Positions 29,529 to 38,318 of a stretch of 64,000 nucleotides of DNA are shown one piece after another. The DNA is taken from contig JAJEDD010000042.1 in assembly GCA_022821685.1 (NCBI GenBank), positions 61,102 through 125,101 on the forward strand, in the 5' to 3' direction. Source of the stretch: Acidimicrobiia bacterium. Its GTDB lineage: Bacteria; Actinomycetota; Acidimicrobiia; Acidimicrobiales; Aldehydirespiratoraceae. Each line of letters opens with the position of its first letter. Positions within the stretch are counted from its first letter, which is position 1. The notes under the pieces are model-generated. The model did not search any database. It was not told the DNA's origin and saw only the letters and a program-made list of their open reading frames with translations. Both the position numbers and the translations under genes were made by a program.

Positions 29529-31984
29529 GGAGCGTCCTCCAGACGGACTCTTTGGTTTCGGGGATCGTAGAAGCTGCGGATCGATGGGGTGGCCGCCACT
29601 AGCTCGCCGCCGATGTTGATCTCGAAGGCGCCTGTGTCGAGCCAGTCCTGGACCACGCCCTCGTTGCCGGGGCGGCGCAGGTAGCCCATGGCCAGGCAGC
29701 GGTCCTCGGTGTAGCTCCACATCGACGAGGTGGTGCTGCCCACCGGCTCGCCGTTGCGCAGGATCGGGTCGTCGTGGTAGCAGAGCAGCTCGGGGTGCTC
29801 GAGGCGGAACTGGATGAGGCGCTTGTTGCGGGGCCGCTCGCGCTGGTGCTCCAACGCGGCCCGTCCGTTCCAGGGGTTGGGCTTGTCCCAGCCGACGGTG
29901 AACCCCAGCCCGGCCTCAATGGGGGTGTCCTCGTCGGTGATGTCGTGGCCCCAGTGCCGGTATCCCGACTCGAGCCGCAGCGTGTTCATGGCGTGGTAGC
30001 CGGCCAGGGCCAGGCCGTGGGGCTCGCCCGCCTTCATCAGCGCGTCGTAGAGCTCGATGGCGTGGGCGTTGGGCAGGTAGAGCTCCCAGCCGAGCTCGCC
30101 CACATAGCTCATGCGCAGGGCCAGCACATCGATGCCGGCCACCGCTATGCGCTGCGAGGTGCCGAACGGGAAGTCGGTGTTGGTGAGCGAGGCGTCGGTG
30201 AGCGGGCCGAGCACGAAGCGGGCCTTGGGACCCATCAGCCCGATCATGGCCCAGTGCTCGGTGATGTCGGCGATCTCCACGTCGCGGCCGCGGCCGGCCC
30301 GGCGCAGTCGGGCCCAGTCCCTGGTCTGGGCCGCGGCCGCGGTCACCACCAGGAACCGGTCCAGGCCGAGGCGGGTCACGGTGAGGTCGGCCTCGATGCC
30401 GCCCCGGCTATTGCACCACTGGGTGTACACCGCCTTGCCCACGGGCACGTCGATGCGGGCCGTGCTCAACTCGTCGAGCACCTTCAGCGAGTCGGGGCCG
30501 TCCACAGTGAACTTGGCGAACGAGGTCTGGTCGAACAGCGCCACCCGCTCCCGCACCGCCTGGCACTCCTCGGCGGTGTTGGGCCACCAGTTCTGCCTGC
30601 CGTAGCTGTAGGCGTAGATGCGGTCCTGGCCGTCGCGGGCGTACCAGTTGGGCCGCTCCCAGCCCGCGGTCTCGCCCCAGACCGCCCCGGCCGCATCGAG
30701 GCGGTCGTGCAGGGGCGACATCCGCCTGCCCCGGGCGCTCTCGTACTGGTAGAAGGGCCAGTGCATGGCGTACAGCAGGCCCAGGCTCTCGGGGATGCGC
30801 TCGGCCAGGTAGGCGGGATCGGACTGGAACTCGAACGCCCGGCGGATGTCCACCGACGACAAGTCCATGGGCGGGTGCCGGTCGGCGATCCAGTCGGCCA
30901 GGGCCCAGCCCACCCCGCCAGCGGACTGGATGCCCACCGAGTTGAACCCGGCCGCCACGAAGCAGCCGTCCACCTCGGGGGCCTCGCCCAGGTAGTACAC
31001 CCCGTCGGGGGTGAAGGCCTCGGGGCCGTTGAGGAACAGCTGGATGCCGCAGTCGCCCAGCGCGGGCACCCGGTGCACCGACCGCTCGAAGATCGGGCCG
31101 ATGTGGTCCCAGTCCTCGCCCAGCGTGCCGAAGGTGAAGTCGCGGGGCACGCCGTCGAGGTTCCACACCTTGCCCCGGGGCTCGAAGAAGCCGGCCATGA
31201 TCTTGCCGGTCTCCTCCTTGAAGTAGGTGTAGTTGCCGGGGTCGCGCAGCACCGGGGTGTCGGCGTCGAGGCCGAGCGGCTCGGACACGACATAGAAGTG
31301 CTCGCAGGCCTGCAGCGGCACGTTCACCCCGATCTGGGCTGCGAGCTGGCGGGTCCAGATGCCGGTGGCCAGCACCACAGTCTCGGTCGCGATGCTGCCC
31401 TGCTCGGTGTCGACGGAGGCGATGGCGCCGCCGCGGGTGCGCAGGCCGGTGACCGCGATGTCCTCGATGATGCGCACTCCCCGGCTCCGGGCCCCCTTGG
31501 CCAGCGCCATGGTGGTGTCCACCGGGGAGGTGTGGCCGTCTCGGGGGACGTACAGCGCGCCCACGATGTCGTCGGTGCGGATCAGCGGCCAGCGCTCGCG
31601 CAGCTCGTCGACGTCGATCTGGCGGGTCTCGACCCCGGCGGTCACGGCCATGGCCGCGGCCCGCCTGATCTCCTCCCAGCGCTCGGCGTCGGCGGCCACC
31701 GAGATCGATCCGGGGGTGCGGCAGCCGGTCGCCTGGCCGGTCTCGTCCTCCAAGGCCTCGTAGAGCCGGGCCGAGTAGGTGGCCAGCTTGGTGAGGCTGA
31801 AGGTCGACTTGAGCTGGGACACCAGCCCGGCCGCATGCCAGGTGGTGCCGCCGGTGAGCTTGTTCTGCTCCAGCACGACCACGTCGCTGATGCCCCGCCG
31901 GGCCAGGTGGTAGGCCACGCTGCAACCGACGATGCCGCCGCCCACCACCACGATCTGCGCTCGGTCGGGCGGCGCCTGGACCAT
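29525..31984 (-). CDS. FAD-dependent dimethylglycine/sarcosine dehydrogenase-like protein with GcvT domain (2)
   Basis: Paralogue of the downstream gene with the same architecture: IVVVGGGIVGCSVAYHLARR, TTWHAAGLVSQLKS, then a GcvT domain with MSYVGELGWELYLPN. 819 residues. The ATG at 31984 is chosen because GGGAG lies four to five bases upstream and homology begins there; the open frame upstream is the 23-nt repeat array. First gene of the leftward run dehydrogenase-dehydrogenase-mttB-ferredoxin. The two paralogues have diverged well beyond recent duplication, so they probably act on different N-methyl substrates (inference). Confidence 0.9.
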   Translation of the reverse strand: MVQAPPDRAQIVVVGGGIVGCSVAYHLARRGISDVVVLEQNKLTGGTTWHAAGLVSQLKSTFSLTKLATYSARLYEALEDETGQATGCRTPGSISVAADAERWEEIRRAAAMAVTAGVETRQIDVDELRERWPLIRTDDIVGALYVPRDGHTSPVDTTMALAKGARSRGVRIIEDIAVTGLRTRGGAIASVDTEQGSIATETVVLATGIWTRQLAAQIGVNVPLQACEHFYVVSEPLGLDADTPVLRDPGNYTYFKEETGKIMAGFFEPRGKVWNLDGVPRDFTFGTLGEDWDHIGPIFERSVHRVPALGDCGIQLFLNGPEAFTPDGVYYLGEAPEVDGCFVAAGFNSVGIQSAGGVGWALADWIADRHPPMDLSSVDIRRAFEFQSDPAYLAERIPESLGLLYAMHWPFYQYESARGRRMSPLHDRLDAAGAVWGETAGWERPNWYARDGQDRIYAYSYGRQNWWPNTAEECQAVRERVALFDQTSFAKFTVDGPDSLKVLDELSTARIDVPVGKAVYTQWCNSRGGIEADLTVTRLGLDRFLVVTAAAAQTRDWARLRRAGRGRDVEIADITEHWAMIGLMGPKARFVLGPLTDASLTNTDFPFGTSQRIAVAGIDVLALRMSYVGELGWELYLPNAHAIELYDALMKAGEPHGLALAGYHAMNTLRLESGYRHWGHDITDEDTPIEAGLGFTVGWDKPNPWNGRAALEHQRERPRNKRLIQFRLEHPELLCYHDDPILRNGEPVGSTTSSMWSYTEDRCLAMGYLRRPGNEGVVQDWLDTGAFEINIGGELVAATPSIRSFYDPRNQRVRLEDAP

Positions 31985-32083
31985 TGAGCTCCCATCCGTC
32001 GATTCGCAGGTCCGGCCAGCCCGGCCCCAAGCCGGAGCCAATCTACGCCAGCAGCCAACCCGCCGCCAGCAAACCCTGCCCGT

Positions 32084-32175
32084 CATTCCCAAAACGCGCT
32101 GCGTTTCATTCCCAAAGTGCACTGCGTTTTATTCCCAAAGTGCACTGCGTAGTATTCCCAGGACGCACTTTGACG
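32084..32175. repeat. Tandem array, four units of exactly 23 nt
   Basis: Units start at 32084, 32107, 32130 and 32153, each opening (C/T)ATTCCCA. The middle two share TTCCCAAAGTGCACTGCGT; the outer two are diverged (AAAACGCGCTGCG and AGGACGCACTTTG). The core AGTGCACT is palindromic. The array lies in the 243-base gap between two divergent genes, so it may be an operator array for either. Confidence 0.85.
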
Positions 32176-32227
32176 GGTTCACGGAAACGCTCCGCGTCGA
32201 GCTGTCGCGGGACAAGGACGGGCTGCT

Positions 32228-33520
32228 ATGGGTCGTGACCATGAAGCACTGAGACCGCTGGTGATGCCGGGCTACCGGCCCCGGAGTGTGGATGCCATTG
32301 TGGGCGGCTCACTGCAACGTCGAGGGGCTGTCTTGATCGAAGGCTGCCGGGGCTGCGGCAAGACTTGGACGGCGCGAAGCTTCGCTCGCAGCGAGGCGCG
32401 GCTCGACGACGAGGCCACCCTTCTGCTCGCCGAAGTCGACCCCGGAGCCCTGCTGAGCGGCGCCGCTCCACGGTTGTTGGACGAGTGGCAGAACGCTCCG
32501 CGACTTTGGAATCGGGTGCGGCGGGAATGCGACGACCGGGCTGTGCCGGGCCAATTCCTGCTGACGGGCTCCGCTGCACCGCAAGACGACATCACCCGCC
32601 ATACCGGGGTGGGCCGCATCGCCCGGGTCCTAATGCGGCCCATGTCGCTGCGCGAAAGCGGCCTCTCCGACGGCTCGGTCTCGCTGAGGGGCCTCTTCAA
32701 CGGCGAAGCCTTCTCAGCCATGCCACGGTCCGGGCAGGGGCTGACCGAGATCGCGGCATCGATCTGTGTCGGCGGCTGGCCTGCCAGCCTGGGCCTCGGC
32801 GAGGAACAGGCTCTTCTCGTCGCGGGCGACTACCTCAACGAGATCGTCCACCTCGAGCTTCCCGCCGCGAACGGTGTCACCCACAACCCCGCCGCGGTCC
32901 GCAGGCTGATGCGCTCGATCGCCCGCCACACCGCCACCGAGGCCAAGACGTCGACGCTGGCCGCGGACACGGGCGCCGAGGGGCCGGCGGGCCGCAACAC
33001 CGTCGCCGCTTATCTCGATGCGCTGGAGCGGGTCTTCGTGATCGAGGACCAGCCGGCCTGGTCGGTGCAATTGCGCTCTAGGGCGACGCTGCGCAGAGCA
33101 GCCAAACGCCACTTCGTCGACCCGTCGCTGTCAGCGCACCTGCTGCGGGTGTCCCCCCGCCGGCTGCTGGCCGATCCCTCCACTCTCGGCCTGCTGTTCG
33201 AGTCACTGGCCGTGCGCGACCTGCGCGTCTACAGCCAGCCGGAGCGCGGCGAGGTGTACCACTACCGAGACGACACCGGTCTGGAGGTGGACGCCGTCGT
33301 CGAGCGCGACGACGGTGCCTGGATCGCCGCTGAAGTGAAGGTGAGTCCCGGCCCCGATACTGTCGATGCCGCGGCCAGAGCGCTGCTGCGACTCCGCAGC
33401 AAAGTGAGCCCCTCTCGGGCCGACGACCTGACCGCGATGGTGGTGGTCACCTCCACCGGCGCCGCCTACCGCCGCCCAGACGGAGTTCAGGTGGTGCCCA
33501 TCACCACCCTGGGCCCATGA
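32228..33520 (+). CDS. AAA_14 / DUF4143 ATPase
   Basis: 430-residue P-loop protein. Walker A is EGCRGCGKTWTARSFA (residues about 38-53), Walker B region is APRLLDEWQNAP, sensor-like LLTGSAAP follows. The C-terminal DUF4143 domain ends in a nuclease-like fold motif LEVDAVVERDDGAWIAAEVK, which has the D...ExK spacing of PD-(D/E)xK proteins. The function of this family is unknown. It stands alone between two metabolic operons, downstream of the 23-nt array. Confidence 0.88.
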   Translation: MGRDHEALRPLVMPGYRPRSVDAIVGGSLQRRGAVLIEGCRGCGKTWTARSFARSEARLDDEATLLLAEVDPGALLSGAAPRLLDEWQNAPRLWNRVRRECDDRAVPGQFLLTGSAAPQDDITRHTGVGRIARVLMRPMSLRESGLSDGSVSLRGLFNGEAFSAMPRSGQGLTEIAASICVGGWPASLGLGEEQALLVAGDYLNEIVHLELPAANGVTHNPAAVRRLMRSIARHTATEAKTSTLAADTGAEGPAGRNTVAAYLDALERVFVIEDQPAWSVQLRSRATLRRAAKRHFVDPSLSAHLLRVSPRRLLADPSTLGLLFESLAVRDLRVYSQPERGEVYHYRDDTGLEVDAVVERDDGAWIAAEVKVSPGPDTVDAAARALLRLRSKVSPSRADDLTAMVVVTSTGAAYRRPDGVQVVPITTLGP

Positions 33521-33573
33521 CGAAGGGATCCAACTGAACGCCGAACTGCCGTGGTAGGCGCTCCTGGCGGGGG

Positions 33574-34935
33574 TTAGGGGGTGCCGGGGATCCAGTTGGT
33601 TCCTGCTAGGGGGACTTTGGCCATGGCTGCGGCTTCCACTGTGAGCGCGGCCAGGTCTTCAGGCTCCAGGTTCAAGACGTGGGACTTGCCGTTGGCTCGG
33701 GCCAGTATCTGGGTCTCAATGGTGAGCACCTGGAGGTAGTTGGCCAGGCGGCGGCCGGCCAGTACCGGATCGAGGCGGGCCGACAACTCGGGATCCTGGG
33801 TGGTGATCCCGGCCGGGTCGTTGCCGGCCTGGAAGTCGTCCCAGAATCCGGCCGAGGCGCCCAGCGCCCGATACTCGGACTCGTGGGCCGGGTCGTTGTC
33901 GCCGATGGCGATCAGCGCGGCGGTGCCGATCGAGGCCGCGTCGGCCCCCAGCGCCAGCGCCTTGGCCACGTCGGCGCCCGAGCGGATGCCGCCCGCCACG
34001 ATGAGCTTCACCTCGCGGCGGTGCACCCCGAGCTCGCGCAGGGCCCGCACCGACTCGCCGATGGCGGCCACCGTGGGGATGCCGACATGCTCGATGAACA
34101 CGTCCTGGGTGGCGGCCGTGCCGCCCTGCATGCCGTCCACCACCACCGCGTCGGCGCCGGCCTTCACCGCCAGCGCAGTGTCGTAGTAGGGGCGGGCCGC
34201 GCCCACCTTCACATAGACCGGAATCTGCCAATCGGTGATCTCGCGCAGTTCGCCGATCTTGATCTCCAGGTCGTCGGGACCGGTCCAGTCGGGATGGCGG
34301 CACGCCGAGCGCTGGTCGATCCCCTCCGGCAGGGTGCGCATCTCGGCCACCCGCTCGGTGATCTTCTGGCCCAGCAGCATCCCGCCGCCGCCGGGCTTGG
34401 CCCCTTGGCCCACCACCACCTCGATGGCGTCGGCGGCCCGCAGATGGTCGGGGTTCATGCCGTAGCGCGACGGCAGATACTGGTACACCAGCGTGGCGGA
34501 ATGCTGGCGCTCCTCGTCGGTCATGCCTCCGTCGCCGGTGGTGGTGGACGTGCCCGCCGCCGACGCGCCCCGCCCCAGCGCCTCCTTGGCCTGAGCCGAC
34601 AGCGAGCCGAAGCTCATTCCCGCGATGGTCACCGGGATCTTCAGATGCACCGGCCGCTCGGCCCGGTCCTCGCCGATCACCACGTCGGTGCCGCAGGCCT
34701 CCCGGTAGCCCTCCAGCGGATAGCGCGACATCGACGCCCCCAGGAACACCAGGTCGTCGAGGGTGGGCAGGCGGCGCTTGGCCCCCCAGCCCCGGATCCG
34801 GTAGATGCCGGTGTTGGCGGCCCGGCGGATCTCGGCGATCACGTTGCGGTCGAAGGTGTACGACTCCCGCAGATGCCAGAAGTCGGGATCCGAGGCTTCG
34901 ATGGGCTCGGGGCCTTCAGGCGATGGCGTGGTCAT
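33574..34935 (-). CDS. FMN-binding glutamate synthase-like subunit (N-methylglutamate synthase MgsC/GlxD type)
   Basis: Standalone FMN barrel of glutamate synthase, 453 residues: PVTIAGMSFGSLSAQAKEAL, GASAAGTSTTTGDGGM, GQGAKPGGGGMLLGQKI and VDGMQGGTAATQDVF are the flavin and substrate loops. In methylotrophic bacteria such a subunit joins two small partners to make N-methylglutamate from glutamate and methylamine. Its ATG overlaps the stop of the preceding GXGXG gene (ATGA at 34932-34935). Third gene of the three-gene set. Confidence 0.88.
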   Translation of the reverse strand: MTTPSPEGPEPIEASDPDFWHLRESYTFDRNVIAEIRRAANTGIYRIRGWGAKRRLPTLDDLVFLGASMSRYPLEGYREACGTDVVIGEDRAERPVHLKIPVTIAGMSFGSLSAQAKEALGRGASAAGTSTTTGDGGMTDEERQHSATLVYQYLPSRYGMNPDHLRAADAIEVVVGQGAKPGGGGMLLGQKITERVAEMRTLPEGIDQRSACRHPDWTGPDDLEIKIGELREITDWQIPVYVKVGAARPYYDTALAVKAGADAVVVDGMQGGTAATQDVFIEHVGIPTVAAIGESVRALRELGVHRREVKLIVAGGIRSGADVAKALALGADAASIGTAALIAIGDNDPAHESEYRALGASAGFWDDFQAGNDPAGITTQDPELSARLDPVLAGRRLANYLQVLTIETQILARANGKSHVLNLEPEDLAALTVEAAAMAKVPLAGTNWIPGTP

Positions 34936-35642
34936 CGACCGGCCGCTCGGGCTAGGGCATCAACGTCGTCGATATTGAAGTTGTAGAGGCGGCGGGCTGA
35001 GCCGTAGCGGCGGAACTCGGCGGGGTCGGCCCCTTCGACGGTCGAAGCGGCCGCGGCCAGCAGTCGGGCCAGCGTGTCGACGTGCTCGGGGCGCATCTCC
35101 TTCTCGACGCAGTCGGCGCCGAGCGACTCCACGTCGCCCCGCACGAAGATCCGGGCCTCGTAGATCGAGTCGCCCAGATCGGCGGCCGCGTCGCCGCACA
35201 CCACCAGGTTCCCGGCCTGAGCCATGAAGGCGCTCATATGGCCCGCGTCGCCGCCCACCACGATGTCGACGCCCTTCATGGAGATGCCGCAGCGGGCGCC
35301 GGCGTTGCCGCCCACCACCACCAGACCGCCGCAGCCGGTGGCCGCGGCCGACATGGTGGCGTTGCCGGTGATGCGCACCGTTCCCGACATGATGTTCTCG
35401 GCCAGGCCGGTGCTGGCGTTGCCCTCGACCAGTACCCGGCCGCGCTGGTGCATCCCGGCGCAGTAGTAGCCCACCGAGCCCCGCACCACCACATCGATGT
35501 CGGCGGTGATGCCGCAGGCCACCGCATGGGCGCCCCGAGGGTTGAGCACCTCGAAGCGTCCACCAGCACCGGCGGCGTGCAGGGCGCCGTTGAGGTCGCG
35601 GCGAGTCGCCTCGGCCAGATCGAAGGTCCGCACGCCGCTCAC
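34932..35642 (-). CDS. GXGXG-domain glutamate synthase-like subunit (MgsB/GlxC type)
   Basis: 236 residues matching the C-terminal right-handed beta-helix of glutamate synthase: repeated G-x-x-G turns such as GNASTGLAENIMSGTVRITG, VVVGGNAGARCGISMKGVDI and VVCGDAAADLGDSIYEARI. No catalytic residues of its own; it would tether the amidotransferase and FMN subunits. Sits 37 bases after the amidotransferase gene and overlaps the FMN subunit gene. Confidence 0.88.
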   Translation of the reverse strand: MSGVRTFDLAEATRRDLNGALHAAGAGGRFEVLNPRGAHAVACGITADIDVVVRGSVGYYCAGMHQRGRVLVEGNASTGLAENIMSGTVRITGNATMSAAATGCGGLVVVGGNAGARCGISMKGVDIVVGGDAGHMSAFMAQAGNLVVCGDAAADLGDSIYEARIFVRGDVESLGADCVEKEMRPEHVDTLARLLAAAASTVEGADPAEFRRYGSARRLYNFNIDDVDALARAAGR

Positions 35643-35679
35643 GCGGCCTCGCCCACTGCAACGTGGGTGGGCGCGACGC

Positions 35680-36579
35680 TCATGCGGCCAGGCTCCAGGT
35701 GTAGATGCGGGCCGGCTCGGGCTCCCACACCTCGGCGTCGACGGCGCCCGGCAGGCGGGCGATGGCCCGGTACTCCGACGACATGGCCACCCAGTCGTCG
35801 GTCTCGGCCACCACCGCCGGCTTGCAGGCGATGGGGTCGCGCAGGATGGCGAACCCGTCGGCCACCCCGATGGCGAAGGTGTAGAACCCGTCGAGGTCGC
35901 TCAGCGCGCCCTGCAGCGCCTGCGAGATCGAGTCGCCGGAGCGGATCCGCCACGACAGGTAACCGGCGGCCACCTCAGAGTCGTTCTCGGTCTGGAACGA
36001 CTCGCCGTGGCCCTCCAGGTGGCGCCGCAGCCGGTTGTGGTTGGACAGCGACCCGTTGTGCACCAGGCAGGTGTCGGCGCCGGTGGCGAAGGGATGCGAT
36101 CCCCGGGTGGTGACCGCCGACTCGGTGGCCATGCGGGTGTGGGCCAGGGCGTGAGTGCCGCGGCGGGAGGCCAAGTCGTAGCGCTCGGCCACCAGGTCGG
36201 GGTCGCCCACCGCCTTGTACAACTCGATCTGGGCGCCGTAGCTCAACACCGTCACATCGGCCACGTTGTCGATGATCCACTGGCGGGCGACCCGGCCGTC
36301 GCCGTCGGTGGAGAGCACGGCGTGGTCGTGCACCGCCCGCACCGTCACCGCCGCGTCCAGCACGCCCTCCAGCGCACCCGCCACCGCGGCCCAGTCCACC
36401 TCGACGCCCTCGGCCAGCACGGTGATGCGGGTGCGGCCGGGCTCGCCGGGGTCATACGAGGCGAAGCCGGCGCTGTCGGGGCCGCGGTCGCGCATCTCCC
36501 GCAGCATCACCGCGGTCAGCCGGCCCAACTCGTGGCGGTGGGTCTCGGTCTTGCAGAACAGTCCAACGATGCCGCACAT
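35680..36579 (-). CDS. Class II glutamine amidotransferase (MgsA/GlxB type)
   Basis: N-terminal nucleophile amidotransferase of 299 residues. The start at 36579 is fixed by MCGIVGLF, which places the nucleophile Cys at position 2 after Met removal. Further motifs: RDRGPDSAGFA, RMATESAVTTRGSHPFAT, LVHNGSLSNHN and ENDSEVAAGYL. It is the first gene of the split glutamate-synthase set. A longer open frame upstream runs through a dispersed-repeat copy and is not coding. Confidence 0.9.
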   Translation of the reverse strand: MCGIVGLFCKTETHRHELGRLTAVMLREMRDRGPDSAGFASYDPGEPGRTRITVLAEGVEVDWAAVAGALEGVLDAAVTVRAVHDHAVLSTDGDGRVARQWIIDNVADVTVLSYGAQIELYKAVGDPDLVAERYDLASRRGTHALAHTRMATESAVTTRGSHPFATGADTCLVHNGSLSNHNRLRRHLEGHGESFQTENDSEVAAGYLSWRIRSGDSISQALQGALSDLDGFYTFAIGVADGFAILRDPIACKPAVVAETDDWVAMSSEYRAIARLPGAVDAEVWEPEPARIYTWSLAA

Positions 36580-36675
36580 GCCCCTTGTCCCCCGAAACCC
36601 CCGCCCGGCGAAGTTCGGCCCGCACCGTAGCGCCCGGCGCACCATCGACCGCAGCCAAGCTCCGCCGCCGCCTGA

Positions 36676-36752
36676 CTCCCGCTCATGTTCACTCCGCTCA
36701 CGAGCCGCCCAAGATCCAGCACTACAGCCCACGGCCTCACAAGCTCGGCCTG
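36676..36752 (-). repeat. Dispersed repeat, diverged inverted copy
   Basis: CTCCCGCTCATGTTCACTCC, then CTCACGAGCCGCCC, a 16-base insertion-like stretch, and CCCACGGCCTC...AGCTCGGCCTG. The same insertion-like stretch (with CACAGCCCACGG) occurs in the 39.25-kb copy, suggesting a subfamily. Lies in the divergent gap between the amidotransferase and gmaS-like genes. Confidence 0.7.
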
Positions 36753-36824
36753 CGCCGGATTCCCGCGGGTGGGGATGCTTGACTACTGTCGGCTGCCGCT
36801 ACCAGCCGAGACACAGGGGGAACC

Positions 36825-38192
36825 ATGAGCGCGCTCGATGAGATCCGGGGCCGGGTGGAGGCCGACGGCGTGGAGTTCATCTACGCCATGTTCGTGGAGA
36901 TGCACGGCAAGCCGTGCGCCAAGCTGGTGCCCGTCGGCGCCCTAGAGGCGCTGATGAGCGACGGGGCCGGGTTCGCCGGGTTCGCGGCCGGACCGATGGG
37001 CCAGGACCCCTCCAGCCCCGACATCCTCGCCCTGCCCGACCCGGCGTCGTACACGCAGCTTCCGTGGCAGCCCAACGTGGCCGCCATGCAGTGCGACCCC
37101 ACCGTGGAGGGCGAGCTCTGGCCGTACGCGCCGAGGGTGATCCTGCGCCGGGCCCTGGCCGCCGCCGCCGAGCGCAACCTGGTACTCAAGTGCGGCGTGG
37201 AGGCCGAGTATTCGCTGGTGGTGCGCAACGACGACGGCGCCATCGCGGTGGCCGACGACCGCGACACCATGGCGCTGCCCTGCTACGACGCCAAGGGCCT
37301 CACCCGGATGCTGCCCCACCTCACCGCGGTGTCCAAGAACCTCGACGCCATGGGCTGGGGCAACTACGCCAACGACCACGAGGACGCCAACGGCCAGTAC
37401 GAGCAGAACTGGCAGTACTCCGACGCTCTCACCACCGCCGACCGGCTGATCCTGTTCCGGCTGATGGTCCACACCCTGGCCCAGCGCGACGGCCGCTACG
37501 CCACGTTCATGCCCAAGCCGTTCGCCGACAAGACCGGCAACGGGCTGCACGTCCACCTCAGCCTGTGGTCGGGCGACGCCGACGAGCCGCTGTTCATCGG
37601 CGGCGGTCCGGGCGGCGCCGACACCAAGGGGCTGGGCCTCAGCGACACCGCCTACAAGTTCGTGGGCGGCATCCTCGAGCACGCCTCGTCGCTGGTGGCG
37701 GTGGCCTGCCCCATCGTCAACTCCTACAAGCGCATGGGGGTGGGCGCGCCCACCTCGGGGGCCACTTGGGCGCCGGCCTATGCGGCCTACGGCGGCAACA
37801 ACCGCACCCAGATGATCCGGGTGCCGGAGCCGGACCGCATCGAGATCCGGCTGGGCGACGGCGCGGCCAACCCGTACCTGATGTTCGCGGCCATGCTGGC
37901 CTGCGGCCTCGACGGACTCGACCGCGGCCTCGATCCGGGCGAGCCCAACACTGACAACCTGTTCACGCTGTCGGCCGAGCAGGTGGTGGCCAAGGGCATC
38001 GAGGCCCTGCCGCCCACGCTGCTGCACGCCGCCGACCGGCTCGCCTCCAACGACGTGATCGGCGCCGGGCTGGGCGACACGGCCGAGGGCCCCTACCGCG
38101 ACTACTACGTGAAGGTGAAGCGAGACGAGTTCCTGGCCCACCACCACATGGTCACCGCGGCAGAGGTCGACCAGTACCTGACCCTGTTCTGA
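36825..38192 (+). CDS. gmaS: Type III glutamine synthetase, gamma-glutamylmethylamide synthetase type
   Basis: ATP-dependent ligase of the glutamine synthetase fold, 455 residues. VEAEYSLVVRN carries metal-binding Glu; NDHEDANGQYEQNW, KTGNGLHVHLSLW and NRTQMIRVPEPDRIEIRLGD are the metal/ATP and Arg loops. This sequence type is GmaS/GlnA-III, which makes gamma-glutamylmethylamide from methylamine and glutamate. Placement next to the three mgs-like genes supports that over ordinary glutamine synthetase, but specificity is inferred. GGGGGAACC precedes the ATG. Confidence 0.85.
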   Translation: MSALDEIRGRVEADGVEFIYAMFVEMHGKPCAKLVPVGALEALMSDGAGFAGFAAGPMGQDPSSPDILALPDPASYTQLPWQPNVAAMQCDPTVEGELWPYAPRVILRRALAAAAERNLVLKCGVEAEYSLVVRNDDGAIAVADDRDTMALPCYDAKGLTRMLPHLTAVSKNLDAMGWGNYANDHEDANGQYEQNWQYSDALTTADRLILFRLMVHTLAQRDGRYATFMPKPFADKTGNGLHVHLSLWSGDADEPLFIGGGPGGADTKGLGLSDTAYKFVGGILEHASSLVAVACPIVNSYKRMGVGAPTSGATWAPAYAAYGGNNRTQMIRVPEPDRIEIRLGDGAANPYLMFAAMLACGLDGLDRGLDPGEPNTDNLFTLSAEQVVAKGIEALPPTLLHAADRLASNDVIGAGLGDTAEGPYRDYYVKVKRDEFLAHHHMVTAAEVDQYLTLF

Positions 38193-38235
38193 GCCGAGCT
38201 GAGCGGATAGGCGAGCGAATCCGGTTCACGCGGGC

Positions 38236-38290
38236 GAGGCCCTACCGCGGCCCGAGCGGCCCGTGAGCGAAGCGAACAAGAGCCCGAGCA
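38236..38290 (+). repeat. Dispersed repeat, shortened copy
   Basis: GAGGCCCTACCGCGGCCCGA, GCGGCCCGTGAGCGAAGCG, AACAAGAGCCCGAGC. Shorter than the 22.5-kb copy in the first block. It ends about 30 bases before the transporter gene start. Confidence 0.75.
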
Positions 38291-38318
38291 CCGGCCCGAG
38301 CGGGCGGGGTTGCCTCCG

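Noticed and set aside
29774..31987. 737-codon frame opposite a dehydrogenase gene
   Set aside because: Same reason; the FAD/GcvT protein on the minus strand is unambiguous.
32084..32175. CRISPR array
   Set aside because: Units are contiguous 23-nt repeats with no unique spacers and no cas genes nearby.
36580..36732. N-terminal extension of the class II amidotransferase
   Set aside because: It would bury the nucleophile Cys, which must follow the initiator Met, and it reads through a dispersed repeat.
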